Assembly (NCBI GenBank): GCA_942491575.1
Contig: CALOBT010000031.1
Location: 2,170,001-2,234,000 of the forward strand
Direction of reading: 5' to 3'
From: CAZHNW01 sp942491575
Lineage (GTDB): Bacteria; Spirochaetota; UBA4802; UBA5550
DNA: 64,000 bases
In this document: in pieces, positions 24,560 through 34,482 of the stretch
How the letters are laid out: each line of letters opens with the position of its first letter
How positions within the stretch are numbered: position 1 is the first letter of the stretch
Made by a program: the position numbers and the translations under genes
The notes under the pieces: generated by a model
What the model was told of the DNA's origin: nothing
Seen by the model: the letters and a program-made list of their open reading frames with translations, nothing else
Database searches by the model: none

Positions 24560-24850
24560 ATGCATGGCAGAAAAAGAAAGATATCAAGGGCAATATTTAT
24601 TCAGCCCGTACTATCAAATATTCTCTGGAAAGACATTGAAGACCTGCTTATTGCTCCCGGAGCAGTGATATCGGAAAGACCCTATTCCGGAAAATTTAAT
24701 TTTAGAATATCGCCGGAGCTGCACCGGGAAATTGTCACAGTTTCCCGGAAACAGAATATTTCCCTCAATAAATTTGTAGAAAAGGCTTGCGGGATGAGCT
24801 GCTTCTATGCAGGGAATGAACAAGTGCGATACTCCATGTATCCTTTTTAA
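24560..24850 (+). pseudogene. HicA-HicB fusion relic (toxin start joined to antitoxin end)
   Basis: The 96-residue frame has two unlike halves. Residues 1-40 (RKRKISRAIFIQPV, then WKDIEDLLIAPGAVISERP) resemble the N-terminus of HicA mRNA-interferase toxins. Residues 41-75 (SGKFNFRISPELHREI then ISLNKFVEKA) resemble the C-terminal ribbon-helix-helix part of HicB antitoxins. The C-terminal half of HicA with its catalytic His and the N-terminal half of HicB are missing. A single in-frame deletion across a hicAB pair would give this. It could be a dead remnant or still act as a DNA-binding protein. Start ATG 24560; no clear ribosome-binding site. Confidence 0.6.
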
Positions 24851-24958
24851 ATTTGACCTTCAACAGATGAGATGATACTATAATGGACGTTTAAAGTAAA
24901 GAAATGAAATTTTAAAATGAAAAAGTGTCTGTAAGGTTTTCAGTATTATTGAGGTTGT

Positions 24959-25150
24959 ATGGTTTTGAGAAAATGGCATATAGTATTGCTGTCGGGATTC
25001 GTTTATTTTCTGATTTTTTTCACTGCAGGATGCAAAGGTGGCTGTAGCGCCAGTAAACAAAAAATATCTGATGCAAGATTAGAAAATAATATTCCAGGGT
25101 GGCGGAAGCCTTTTGACAGCAAAACTAATACTGTCGTATTGAGCAACTAA
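24959..25150 (+). CDS. Small lipoprotein preceding the histidine kinase
   Basis: The 63-residue protein has a basic start, a hydrophobic core (HIVLLSGFVYFLIFF) and a relaxed lipobox TAGC with Cys25; another Cys is at 29. The mature part is about 38 residues, KGGCSASKQKISDARLENN and so on. Its ATG follows GAGG at 24951-24954, and the stop codon is directly followed by the ATG of the kinase gene with no spacing, so the two are co-translated. It may be a small partner or sensor accessory of the kinase; that is inference. No family recognised. Confidence 0.6.
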   Translation: MVLRKWHIVLLSGFVYFLIFFTAGCKGGCSASKQKISDARLENNIPGWRKPFDSKTNTVVLSN

Positions 25151-28000
25151 ATGAAATATACCGGCATAATAATATTGTTGATCTCTATGACACTGCTGTT
25201 GCCATCGCAGGAAGTGATTTCTGCAGATGATTCCTTCTCCTGGAAAAATGTCAGTAATTTACTGGAATTCATCGAAGATAAAACCGGTAAATTGGATCTT
25301 GCTGAAGTTAAAAAAACAAAGAAATGGAAAAAACTGAATATTAACGCAGTTAATTTCGGATACAAAAAATCTGTTTTCTGGTTCCGCCTGGATATCAAAC
25401 CGGTTGTGAATGATGGAAATGATCTGCTTTTGGAAATAGACTATCCGCACCTGGATCACATCGAATTTATAGTAACAGGAAACAAAGAGGAGAGGAGCAT
25501 TGTCACGGGTGATCATAAACCATTTAAATCAAGGGGAATCATTGACAGGAATTTTATTTTTCCCGTTAAATTAAATGCAGGTGCGCAGAAAGTTTACCTG
25601 CGAGTTTATTCAGAAGGGCCGATAAAATTTAAGGCATTTCTTTGGTCTTATAAATCATTTTTAGAGCGGGGACATGCTGATTTACCCCTTTTCTGGGGTT
25701 ATTATGGGATGCTTTTTATAATGTTCGTTTATAACCTTTTTCTTTTTTTGGGAATCAGGGAAATGGTTTACCTGTTAAATGCACTTTTTGTTCTGTCCCT
25801 GTCGATGCTTCAGTTTCAGCTAAATGGTTTTGCCTTTCAATATTTATGGCCGAATTCCCCATGGTGGGAAAATCATTGTGCGTTCTTTTTTATATCACTG
25901 GTCATAATTTTTGTAGTAATGTATATTTCATCCTTTATTTCAAAAGAGAGTAGAAATAATAAATATATTAAATTTTTATATTTTACGTCTTTGGCACAGG
26001 GGGGGATATTCTTAGTAATCTCTCTGGTTCCGGGTTTTCCGGTTATATTCAAATCATTCCTTACAATATGGGTCCTCTACTGCATAATTATCATGTATAT
26101 ACTTATGGGGAGAGAGTCATATCGGGGAAACAAGGCCGTCGCATACCTGTTATTCGGATTTAATCTATTCTTTTTGGGCACAATAGTGTACGCATTAAAG
26201 GATTTTGCACTCCTTCCGTCAAATTTTTTTACGGAATGGAGTATGCAGCTCGGATCCGGTTTGATGGTTATACTCTTTTCCCTGGGCCTGGCAGGAAAAA
26301 TGAAAATTATTAAGGATAATCTTAAGGAAAAAGAAAGAGGTCTGAGAAGTATATTTGAGAGTACAAATGAGGGTTTCTGGGAAATTGACAATGATGGAAT
26401 AACAATAAATGTAAATCCTGAAATGTGCCGTATGCTTCATGCCACGGAGGGGGAAGTTGCAGGTGTCAGTATATATAATTTTCTGGACCAAGAAAATACC
26501 CTGCTGTTTGATAATCAGAAATCTTTGAGAGATTCCGGAAAGGCTGATTCATATGAACTGGCTTACAGACGGCTGGATGGATCCCTGGTTAACTGTCTCG
26601 TTAATGCAACACCCCGTTTTGATAAAAGTGGTAAAAAGTCTGGTGCATTTGCCATGGTAACAGATATTTCATCAAGAATTGAAACTGAAAAAAAAATTCA
26701 ACAACAGAATAAAGATATTCAGGCGGCAAATGAGGAACTGGTGGCGGCAAATGAAGAACTTGAAGCCTCCAATGAGGCGTTTGAGAAAATAAATAATGAA
26801 TTGATGACAGCTCAGGAAAATTTAAAAGAATCGGAGCAACGGTATCGAACCCTGTTTGAATCAGCCAATGAAGGCATTCTCCTAATTGTTGATGGGAAAA
26901 TTATTTTATGCAATCCAAAGATTCTTGAAATAACAGGGGCAAGTGAAGAAGAACTTAAGGAAAAAAGTTTTATTGAACTTGTGTATGATGAAGATAAAAA
27001 ATTTATTGCTGAAAATTATCAGAAAAGAATTAGAGGGGAGGAGTTCATCCGATCATATGAATGCAGATTGATAACCAAAGGCAACGGCCTGGTGTGGATA
27101 AATATTAATGTAACACCGGTTGAAGTGGAGAATAAAACAGGCAGCCTCGCTTTCGTTACCGATATAACCGAGCGAATTAGAACTTCAGAAATAATGATTC
27201 AGACAGAAAAAATGATTACCGTTGGTGGACTTGCTGCAGGAATGGCGCATGAAATTAATAATCCTCTCGGCATAATAATGCAGGGTATCCAGAATACAAG
27301 GCGCAGAATATCCCCGGATTTAAATAAAAATGTTGAGGTTGCAGAGAAATTCGGGATTAATCTTGAAAATCTTATGGGATATTTTAATGAGAGGGGAATT
27401 GAAAAATACCTGAATGGTATGGAAGAAGCGGGGAACAGGGCAGCTATAATTATTTCAAATATGCTCAATTTTAGCCGCAGGAGTAATTCTCAGTTCAGCA
27501 TGATCGATATCCATAAACTTCTGGATGATACAATTGAATTGGCTGAAAATGATTATGACCTTAAAGGGAAGTATGATTTTAAGCATATAAATATTTACAG
27601 GAACTATACAGACAAAATGCCAAAGGTGCCCTGCGTGGTTACTGAAATCGAACAGGTTATTCTTAACTTGTTGAAAAATTCAGCTCATGCCATATCTGAA
27701 AGGGAACATGATGAATTAAAACCGGAGATTAAAATAAAAACCGAATCCAATAATGAATCTGCAATAATTACTATTTTAGATAATGGAATCGGAATGAAAG
27801 AGGAGACTAAAAAAAGAATTTTTGAGCCATTTTTTACAACTAAAAGTGTTGGAACCGGAACGGGGCTCGGCCTTTCGGTGTCGTATTATATTATTACCAA
27901 TAACCATAAGGGGTCAATCACTGTTGACAGCAAACCTGGTGTTGGAACTGAATTCACCATTATGCTTCCTCTTGATAATATAGCCACTGATGGGCAATAG
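25151..28000 (+). CDS. 7TMR-DISM sensor histidine kinase with two PAS domains
   Basis: The 949-residue protein has a signal peptide, an extracytoplasmic 7TMR-DISM sensor domain (about residues 28-175, VFWFRLDI), a seven-helix 7TMR-DISM membrane domain (about 182-395), a PAS domain (about 400-510), a coiled coil rich in AANEELVAANEELEASNE, a second PAS (about 570-690), and the kinase core. His700 in GMAHEINNPLG is the phosphorylation site; NLLKNSAHAI (N box), DNGIGM, FEPFFTTK and GTGTGLGLSVS are the ATP-binding boxes. No receiver domain or response regulator gene is next to it. Its kinase core is very like that of the kinase at 34522. Confidence 0.92.
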   Translation: MKYTGIIILLISMTLLLPSQEVISADDSFSWKNVSNLLEFIEDKTGKLDLAEVKKTKKWKKLNINAVNFGYKKSVFWFRLDIKPVVNDGNDLLLEIDYPHLDHIEFIVTGNKEERSIVTGDHKPFKSRGIIDRNFIFPVKLNAGAQKVYLRVYSEGPIKFKAFLWSYKSFLERGHADLPLFWGYYGMLFIMFVYNLFLFLGIREMVYLLNALFVLSLSMLQFQLNGFAFQYLWPNSPWWENHCAFFFISLVIIFVVMYISSFISKESRNNKYIKFLYFTSLAQGGIFLVISLVPGFPVIFKSFLTIWVLYCIIIMYILMGRESYRGNKAVAYLLFGFNLFFLGTIVYALKDFALLPSNFFTEWSMQLGSGLMVILFSLGLAGKMKIIKDNLKEKERGLRSIFESTNEGFWEIDNDGITINVNPEMCRMLHATEGEVAGVSIYNFLDQENTLLFDNQKSLRDSGKADSYELAYRRLDGSLVNCLVNATPRFDKSGKKSGAFAMVTDISSRIETEKKIQQQNKDIQAANEELVAANEELEASNEAFEKINNELMTAQENLKESEQRYRTLFESANEGILLIVDGKIILCNPKILEITGASEEELKEKSFIELVYDEDKKFIAENYQKRIRGEEFIRSYECRLITKGNGLVWININVTPVEVENKTGSLAFVTDITERIRTSEIMIQTEKMITVGGLAAGMAHEINNPLGIIMQGIQNTRRRISPDLNKNVEVAEKFGINLENLMGYFNERGIEKYLNGMEEAGNRAAIIISNMLNFSRRSNSQFSMIDIHKLLDDTIELAENDYDLKGKYDFKHINIYRNYTDKMPKVPCVVTEIEQVILNLLKNSAHAISEREHDELKPEIKIKTESNNESAIITILDNGIGMKEETKKRIFEPFFTTKSVGTGTGLGLSVSYYIITNNHKGSITVDSKPGVGTEFTIMLPLDNIATDGQ

Positions 28001-28032
28001 ATAAAAAATCCAAAATAATCCGTTATTTCTTA

Positions 28033-29271
28033 TTAAACAGAATTCATGGCACTTTTTACGGCTTCAGGTATATCTCCAATCATAGTAATTATAGGGCTGG
28101 GGGCTCCGGGACTGAAAATCTCGATTCCTCTTTTTATAATTGGATTCCCGATAGAAGAATTTCGTTTTGGAGCTTTAAGTACTACATAGCTCTCTACTTC
28201 CTTTGAATCCCAGGTCATACCTACAAACTTTTTGTTTATGAAGTTTGACATTCCCGGATAGGGATCAAAAATCTTTATTACAGAGGGAGTATGTTCCCGG
28301 CGGGCATACTCCAGGAGATTATAGGCTGCAACATCGTGCATTGCCAGGTTCTTAGATCCAATTAAAAGCTTCGATTCTATATCTGAATCGTACCCCATGT
28401 CGGGACCAATTGTAGACTGGATTATCGAGGCATCAGATAAAACAAGTCTGAGGCGGCTTATTATTTCAGGACAGGCATTTATCTCTGCGCATTTTTCCAT
28501 AAATGAACCTCCACGGTGAAGTTCAAGCCTGCTGTCTTCACGAAGCCACCCCACGGCGTTTTTTAATGATAGGGTTGCTCCACCCATTACATGAGTAGAT
28601 ACCCGATTCAGGTAGATGATATGCTGAACCTCATTTACTATATTGGGAATCATTAATGGTCCCGGCCAGTGTTTCTGGTTTTTTGATTTAGATGCAATGA
28701 AGTTATCATAGCCACCTTCTTCAAATCCATGAATTATACAATTGCCGGATTCAGCAGCCTGGTATAATCCATTCTTTTTGAATATTTCTTTAGATGAACT
28801 TTTTTTAGTTGTGCGCCTATGATGTACAGCCTCCACACCGGGGAGGTCCGCCATGATCACATCTCCCGCGCCCTTGGATTTTAATATATTGGCAACTGCC
28901 GTTACCAGTTCCGGTCTTGTCACTGCGGGATACCTGTTCCCGGAGTTGGATGATACTTTCAGGAGTACCCGGTCGCCATTTTTGAGCCATTTAAATCCGC
29001 CAAGTTTTTCAGCAATATCCAGGATGGCTTTTTCTATTTCTTCAACACCGGGAAGTTTCCTGCCTTTTTTTACATCCATTCCGGCGATAATGACAGGATC
29101 GCCTTTTTTCATATTTACCGGTTTTTTCGTAGCGTTGATTGATTTTTTTTTGCTGGTGCAGCCCGATAGAATAACTCCGGTGCCGGCAGCTGCGGAAATT
29201 TTTATCGCATCCCGTCTTGTAAGGGGATTGCAGTCAGAGAATTTTTCAGTTTTACTTTTTATATTATCCAT
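28033..29271 (-). CDS. Tat-exported DUF362 lipoprotein-like protein
   Basis: The 412-residue protein begins with a twin-arginine signal (LTRRDAIKISAAAG, Arg19-Arg20) followed by VILSGC, so it is exported folded and probably lipidated at Cys38. The rest matches DUF362, with VLLKVSSNSG, KSKGAGDVIMADLPG and LSLKNAVGWL. DUF362 proteins are often found with iron-sulfur or redox functions, but this one lacks a Cys cluster (only isolated Cys). The reaction is unknown. It is convergent with the kinase gene and single. Confidence 0.8.
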   Translation of the reverse strand: MDNIKSKTEKFSDCNPLTRRDAIKISAAAGTGVILSGCTSKKKSINATKKPVNMKKGDPVIIAGMDVKKGRKLPGVEEIEKAILDIAEKLGGFKWLKNGDRVLLKVSSNSGNRYPAVTRPELVTAVANILKSKGAGDVIMADLPGVEAVHHRRTTKKSSSKEIFKKNGLYQAAESGNCIIHGFEEGGYDNFIASKSKNQKHWPGPLMIPNIVNEVQHIIYLNRVSTHVMGGATLSLKNAVGWLREDSRLELHRGGSFMEKCAEINACPEIISRLRLVLSDASIIQSTIGPDMGYDSDIESKLLIGSKNLAMHDVAAYNLLEYARREHTPSVIKIFDPYPGMSNFINKKFVGMTWDSKEVESYVVLKAPKRNSSIGNPIIKRGIEIFSPGAPSPIITMIGDIPEAVKSAMNSV

Positions 29272-29520
29272 GGTGTTCCCCGGAGAATTTTTTAGTTATC
29301 GTTTATTCAGTTATTTAGAGTATGAGGACCTGAATAGTTGCATTAAATGCTTTAAACAAGGTACAGCCGGAAGATTATTGTGTCAAGGGTGGATTTATAT
29401 CTGGTGATCTATTTGTAGAGAAATGGTGAAATAATTGGGATTTATACATAAAAAGAAGGCCCTAAAAGGTAATAAATATCAATGCATAAAAACACTGATT
29501 TTATTACAGTGAGAAGCATC

Positions 29521-29581
29521 AGTGAACAAGTAACAAGGTTACATATATGAATGCCTTGTTACTTGCCGCTTGTGCCTTTAT
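29521..29581. repeat. Long hairpin of the 14-nt unit family
   Basis: CAAGTAACAAGG (29527-29538) pairs perfectly with CCTTGTTACTTG (29554-29565). Read in 14-nt steps, the left side is AGTGAACAAGTAAC then AAGGTTACATATAT, and the right side is CTTGTTACTTGCCG then CTTGTGCCTTTATA. It lies past the stop of the leftward symporter gene and may also end its transcript. Confidence 0.65.
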
Positions 29582-29587
29582 ACTTTT

Positions 29588-31081
29588 CTAAGCGTAAGAT
29601 TTTGACCCGAGAATTTTTTTCAGTTCCTTCTCCTCAGTCAGCATCTCCTCGCTTAATTCAATTCCTGCGTGGAGTGCTTCGTGGCGCTCCTTGAGGAAGA
29701 TTTTCAAGCGGGTGTGAACCGGTTTTGTGAGGGGGTACATCTTGCATGATACAATAGCAATTAAAATAAATGTACAGGGAACGAGTGTAAAGATAAGTAT
29801 CAGTACAGTAAGGAATTCTGAAGATTGCTGCTGCTGAACGGTCTTCGTTACGCCATCAATTACCTTTTCTACGGGAGGTTTGAAGCCCGCCCATTGCATG
29901 CTGTTGCCAACGAGGAACATTACAATTGCGCCTCCAGTTTTGCGAAGGAATGCGAAAATTCCTGAAAAAATACCCTCGCGCCTGCTGCCGCTGAAAAGCT
30001 CATCCGCATCTGGTACATCGGGAAACATGGCAAAAACCATAACCTGAATACCCGCAGCGGCTGTCCCGAAGAGTGCCCCGAATGCATATATCAATACCTT
30101 TGACATTTCAGCATGCATAAAGGGTACCATGCTGAAGGCTGCAATCCAGAGAATTCCTGCAGAAATATAGGTCATCTTTTTACCGAATTTAATACTGAAG
30201 AGTTCCGCAAGTGGAATTGCAACCAGCATACAGGCATAAACCGGTACCAGCAGAGTCATCATTGATGAAATGCCGAGGTAATAATTAAGAAAGAAAATTG
30301 CCAGGGCCATAACTGCATCCTGTGCCATGAATCCGAAAAGGTACATCAAAACAACAAAGCGAAAGGGTCTTACGCTAAAGGGGTCAACCAGATAACCGCG
30401 AAGGAATTCCTTCATGTTTTCTATTTTTTTCTTTGGTTCGTTCATTATCTCAGGGTCTTCCTTGCAGAATAAAAATGTTGCAATAAAGGGAAGTGCAAAA
30501 AAGAGGCCGAAGGCAATCGACATTACAAAAAATCCCATTGTCGGATCATCCTTATAAAGGCCGTCAACAAAAACATCCTTTGCCAGTGTGCCCGCTAGGA
30601 TACCTGCAACATTGGAAAAAATCATCCTGTAGGTTGAAAGTTTGGTTCTTTCGTCATAGTCAGATGTCAGTTCAGCGGCAATAGCATTATAGGGAACCCA
30701 CACGAGGGTATATACCGTTGAAAAGAAGAGGTAGGCTGAAAGTATAAATACGAACTTGGCACCCTCCTGCTGAAGGGAAATCGGGGCCCACATTAAAACA
30801 AATGAGACAAAAATAAGGATGATTCCCGCAAGGAAGTAGGGTCTTCTCCGGCCGAAACGGGTACGTGTATTATCGGAAATAATACCCATAAATGGATCAG
30901 TAATGGCATCCCAGATTTTGCTGATTAGAAACGCTGTTCCCGCGAGAGCCGGACTCATACGGAATACTTCAACAAGAAAGTACATGTAGTACATGGAGAT
31001 AATTGTAGTGGCCCCGCCACCGTAAATATCTCCCATACCATAGGCTATTTTTGTTCTGAGTTTTAACTTCCCCTCAATCAT
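29588..31081 (-). CDS. GPH-family sugar:cation symporter (MelB-like MFS)
   Basis: The 497-residue protein has 12 membrane helices and the glycoside-pentoside-hexuronide family signs: KIAYGMGDIYGGG at the start, WDAITDPFMGIISDNTRTRFGRRRPY (in part: DAITDPFMGIISDNT then FGRRRPY, residues 53-78), and WVPYNAIAAELT. The acidic residues of helices 2 and 4 bind Na+ or H+ in MelB. It should import a glycoside. The GH3 glucosidase gene lies 290 bp upstream in the same direction, with a TetR regulator before it, suggesting uptake and cleavage of a beta-glucoside. The N-terminus has no signal peptide. Confidence 0.85.
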   Translation of the reverse strand: MIEGKLKLRTKIAYGMGDIYGGGATTIISMYYMYFLVEVFRMSPALAGTAFLISKIWDAITDPFMGIISDNTRTRFGRRRPYFLAGIILIFVSFVLMWAPISLQQEGAKFVFILSAYLFFSTVYTLVWVPYNAIAAELTSDYDERTKLSTYRMIFSNVAGILAGTLAKDVFVDGLYKDDPTMGFFVMSIAFGLFFALPFIATFLFCKEDPEIMNEPKKKIENMKEFLRGYLVDPFSVRPFRFVVLMYLFGFMAQDAVMALAIFFLNYYLGISSMMTLLVPVYACMLVAIPLAELFSIKFGKKMTYISAGILWIAAFSMVPFMHAEMSKVLIYAFGALFGTAAAGIQVMVFAMFPDVPDADELFSGSRREGIFSGIFAFLRKTGGAIVMFLVGNSMQWAGFKPPVEKVIDGVTKTVQQQQSSEFLTVLILIFTLVPCTFILIAIVSCKMYPLTKPVHTRLKIFLKERHEALHAGIELSEEMLTEEKELKKILGSKSYA

Positions 31082-31258
31082 CTTTTCCCCCTGGATTTTA
31101 TGGCTGCGGAACGATTGTATTATTTGTGCGCAAAGAACTAAATAATACTTATTTTGCAGAATGTTTCCAGAAAATCAATGAAAAAACATTTAATATTGCA
31201 TTTTTATGAATTTTTCCAGATAAGGGTTTCAGGTAATTCAGGATAATGAAAGCCAGGA

Positions 31259-31290
31259 GGCCCCCCAACCCCCCTGAGGGGGGCTAAAGC
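31259..31290 (+). repeat. C/G-rich hairpin repeat, copy 1
   Basis: Within the 290-bp gap between the GH3 and symporter genes, GCCCCCC and CCCCCC tracts face GGGGGGC, and CTAAAGC follows. A near copy lies on the other strand at 46775-46805. It could fold as a strong hairpin in the GH3-symporter transcript and uncouple the two genes. The rest of the gap shows nothing else clear. Confidence 0.5.
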
Positions 31291-31370
31291 TGGAGAATGG
31301 CATATGTTATAACAATGTTTGAAAGGAGTAGATTTTTTTGGGGAATAATAATCTGGTTATTGTAAATCGA

Positions 31371-33797
31371 TTAACGTAGTAATCGCCCCAGGCCTTTGAG
31401 TATTTTCCCGTTCAGGAAATGGATGATGACTTCCACCAGCTTGAAGCTGAACTGGCCGCCACTCATTAGGACAATACTTCGCAGGGGTGTTTCCCCTACG
31501 CCGGATTCGATAATTTTACGGGTTGTATCATCCATTTCATCCCCCATCATTTTTGTAGCTTCTTTGAGAACCTGTTTGTAGAGTACCCTTCCAAGGAATT
31601 TAGTTCCGGTTTCTCCAATGGTTGAGTTGAGATGAAATGGTTTGACAGGTTCTACATCGGGAACGGCATGTCCAAGGAGGGCAGTGAAGTCTTCCGCCGA
31701 AACCTGAAAGGGGAGTGACGGAGAATGATAGATCTTCGGGGCGGAATCTGTTTCGGGAACAAAATCAGAATTTACGGTGAAGACCTGTTTTAGCCTGATG
31801 TCACGGGATGAGGCTCCGATACGAATTTCAAAACTTCCCCCATCAACCTGCCAGTCCTCTGTTTTCGTGTCATAGAATGCAAATGCACGCTTGTCCAGTT
31901 CGAATGTGATCTCCCGTGAGGCGCCGGCTTCCAGGAAAATTCTGGTAAAGCCCTTCAGTTCCTGTTCGGGACGGTACACACTGCTTTCCCGGTGATGCAC
32001 GTAGAGCTGAGTGATTTCATGTCCCGCAATGTCACCGGTGTTGGTAATATTGCAGCTGACCCTGACGGTTTGGCCTGAATTTATCTTCTCCTCCGAGAGT
32101 TTCATTTCGCTGTATTTAAAGGAAGTATAGGAGAGACCGTATCCGAAGGGAAAGAGTACCTCCTGTGAAACGGAATCAAAGTAGCGGTATCCCACAAAGA
32201 GCCCCTCGCGGTATTGTACCTGACGGGGTTTTCCGGGGAAGTAGGAATGACTGGCACAATCCTCAAGTCTCAGCGGGAAGGTTTCAGCAAGCTTTCCTCC
32301 CGGATTGACTCTCCCGAAGATGATGTCCGCCGCGGCACCTCCCGAGGCTTCACCCCCAAGGTATGCCTCGATGACTCCCTTTACCCGGTTCAGCCACGGC
32401 ATCTCGATGGGGGAACCGTTGCTGAGGACGATAATGACCCTGTCATGAATTGCAGAAATTTCATCAATCAGCCTCAACTGATTGGCGGGCATTCTCATAT
32501 GTTCCCGGTCGAAACCTTCCGATTCGAAAATGGGGGGCAGCCCCGCAAAGATAACAACGGTTTCCGAGCGGAGTGCCGTTTCCACGGCTTCGGATATAAG
32601 GCCTTCGTCTATCTCTTCGGTATCGCTACGGTATCCCTGTGCATAGTATCTTTTCTGAGGCACGGTATGAATTTTGGAAATTTCGTCAAAGGCATTTTCA
32701 AGCAGAAGGGGATTGATCAGTGAACTCCCGTTTCCCTGGTACCGTGGATTTCGTGCCATATCACCAATGACTGCAAGGGCGACGTCTGTTTTCAGGGGAA
32801 GGATGTTACTTTCATTTTTCAGCAGCACCGCAGATTCTGCCGCGGCGCGGCGGGCCAGGGCGTGGTGGGCGGTTTTATCGAAGGTGAAACTCTTCTTTCT
32901 GTTTTTCTGTGCCTTCATGGCTGTGGCGAGGAGACGCGATACAACCCGGTTAAGGTCTTCTTCTTTCAGGGTTCCTTCCTTTACTGCAGAGATAATGTTT
33001 TTTGTGTTCTCATCTGCGGTTCCGGGCATTTCCAGGTCCATCCCTGCGGCAATACCCGCGGCACGGTCATTGGTGGCGCCCCAGTCGCTGACTACAATGC
33101 CGTCGAAGCCCCATTCCTCTCTCAGGATACCCGTAAGCAGCTTTTTATAATCGCAGCAGTAGGTTCCGTTGAGGCGGTTGTAGGCCGCCATAACCGTCCA
33201 TGGTTGTGACTTCTTGACTGATATTTCAAATCCCGTGAGATAAATTTCCCGCAGGGTGCGCTCGTCAACAACAACATCTGTTACCATGCGGTGATATTCC
33301 TGGTTGTTTACGGCGAAGTGTTTCAGGCTGGTGCCGATCCCCTTTTCCTGAACACCGTTGATGAAGGATGCCCCCAGCTCTCCGCTGAGGAATGGGTCTT
33401 CGGAATAGTATTCGAAGTTACGGCCGCACAGGGGGTGGCGCTTGATATTGATACCGGGACCCAGCACTATCGATACGTTTTCCTCCAGGCATTCTTCTGC
33501 GATTGCGCTTCCCACTTCATGCAGGAGATCACGGTCCCATGAGCTCGCAAGGGTTACCGCCGTGGGGAAACAGGTTGCGGGAACGCTGGCGGCGATACCG
33601 AGATTGTCCGCTTCGCCTTCCTGTTTCCTCAGACCGTGGGGCCCGTCATTCATGGCAGTTTCCGGTATTCCATGGTTTTCCAGTCCCTTCATGAACCAGA
33701 AATTTTTCCCGGTACAGAGGCCTGCCTTCTCCTCAAGAGAGAGTTGTGGTAGTATCTCGTCTATTACTCTGCTGAATTCTTTTTTTTCTGCCGTCAT
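31371..33797 (-). CDS. Glycoside hydrolase family 3 beta-glucosidase
   Basis: About 808 residues from ATG 33797, which has GGGGGAAG upstream; the frame opens at 33842. The GH3 N-terminal barrel holds LGPGINIKRHPLCGRNFEYYSEDP (part: GRNFEYYSEDP near 126), KHFAVNNQE and the nucleophile Asp238 in VVSDWGA. The GH3 C-terminal domain and a fibronectin-III-like domain (YTSFKYSEMKLS, then DIAGHEITQLYV) follow. There is no signal peptide, so it works in the cytoplasm on imported glucosides. Lies between a TetR gene and a GPH symporter. Confidence 0.92.
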   Translation of the reverse strand: MTAEKKEFSRVIDEILPQLSLEEKAGLCTGKNFWFMKGLENHGIPETAMNDGPHGLRKQEGEADNLGIAASVPATCFPTAVTLASSWDRDLLHEVGSAIAEECLEENVSIVLGPGINIKRHPLCGRNFEYYSEDPFLSGELGASFINGVQEKGIGTSLKHFAVNNQEYHRMVTDVVVDERTLREIYLTGFEISVKKSQPWTVMAAYNRLNGTYCCDYKKLLTGILREEWGFDGIVVSDWGATNDRAAGIAAGMDLEMPGTADENTKNIISAVKEGTLKEEDLNRVVSRLLATAMKAQKNRKKSFTFDKTAHHALARRAAAESAVLLKNESNILPLKTDVALAVIGDMARNPRYQGNGSSLINPLLLENAFDEISKIHTVPQKRYYAQGYRSDTEEIDEGLISEAVETALRSETVVIFAGLPPIFESEGFDREHMRMPANQLRLIDEISAIHDRVIIVLSNGSPIEMPWLNRVKGVIEAYLGGEASGGAAADIIFGRVNPGGKLAETFPLRLEDCASHSYFPGKPRQVQYREGLFVGYRYFDSVSQEVLFPFGYGLSYTSFKYSEMKLSEEKINSGQTVRVSCNITNTGDIAGHEITQLYVHHRESSVYRPEQELKGFTRIFLEAGASREITFELDKRAFAFYDTKTEDWQVDGGSFEIRIGASSRDIRLKQVFTVNSDFVPETDSAPKIYHSPSLPFQVSAEDFTALLGHAVPDVEPVKPFHLNSTIGETGTKFLGRVLYKQVLKEATKMMGDEMDDTTRKIIESGVGETPLRSIVLMSGGQFSFKLVEVIIHFLNGKILKGLGRLLR

Positions 33798-33828
33798 GTC
33801 AGCTTCCCCCATATGCCTTTTTTGAATA

Positions 33829-34476
33829 TTATTTTGACGCAAGGCCGTCTATTAGAAAATCAAGAAGTTGCGGGAGCAGTGCGTCCCTTTCATTATTATG
33901 TAATTCGATTAAGGTGTCTCCACGCAATATGAGGCGCTGCCTCAAGCCGCGGATAGTATTTAGAATGGTAACCATGGTGAGGTGAACGTCTATATCATCC
34001 CGTATCGAGCCGTCGGCCACACCCTCCCGTAAAACAGCAAGAAAGATTTCATCGTCTTTCGTTTGAAGAACTTCTATCAGGCGGTTTTTGAAATTTTCGG
34101 GGACTCGGTTCCCTGAAAAAAACGCATCGAATTCGGCGATAAAACGAAATTCCTGATCCGCTGCGTTTGAGGCCCAGCTGATGGAGAGGTAATGGCGGAG
34201 TTTCTCCAGTCCCGAAAGATCCTTTTGCATAATAATTTTTTCCACCCCTGGACGTATTCTCCCGATTATTTCCGAGAAGACTTCTTCAAAAATTGCCAGG
34301 GCCAGGTCAGACTTGTCGGCGAAATACCGGTAGAGACTGCTCCGGCTGATGGAAACCTCAGCAGCAATATCCTTCATCTGGGGAGTGAAAAATCCCTCTT
34401 CGGTGAAGATTTTTTTCGCCGCGCTAATAATTCTTCCCCGGGTCTCATCCACCTGATGTATCATTCGACTCGTCAT
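33829..34476 (-). CDS. TetR-family regulator of the glucosidase locus
   Basis: About 215 residues from ATG 34476. The HTH reads FTEEGFFTPQMKDIAAEVS and ISRSSLYRYFADKSDLA (residues about 25-60). The frame extends to a GTG at 34494, but that lies inside the promoter; ATG 34476 falls exactly at the expected transcription start, so the mRNA is probably leaderless. The GH3 gene follows after 31 bp and is likely co-transcribed. The 18-bp palindrome in the promoter suggests that it represses itself and the locus until a sugar binds. Confidence 0.87.
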   Translation of the reverse strand: MTSRMIHQVDETRGRIISAAKKIFTEEGFFTPQMKDIAAEVSISRSSLYRYFADKSDLALAIFEEVFSEIIGRIRPGVEKIIMQKDLSGLEKLRHYLSISWASNAADQEFRFIAEFDAFFSGNRVPENFKNRLIEVLQTKDDEIFLAVLREGVADGSIRDDIDVHLTMVTILNTIRGLRQRLILRGDTLIELHNNERDALLPQLLDFLIDGLASK

Positions 34477-34482
34477 GCTTAC

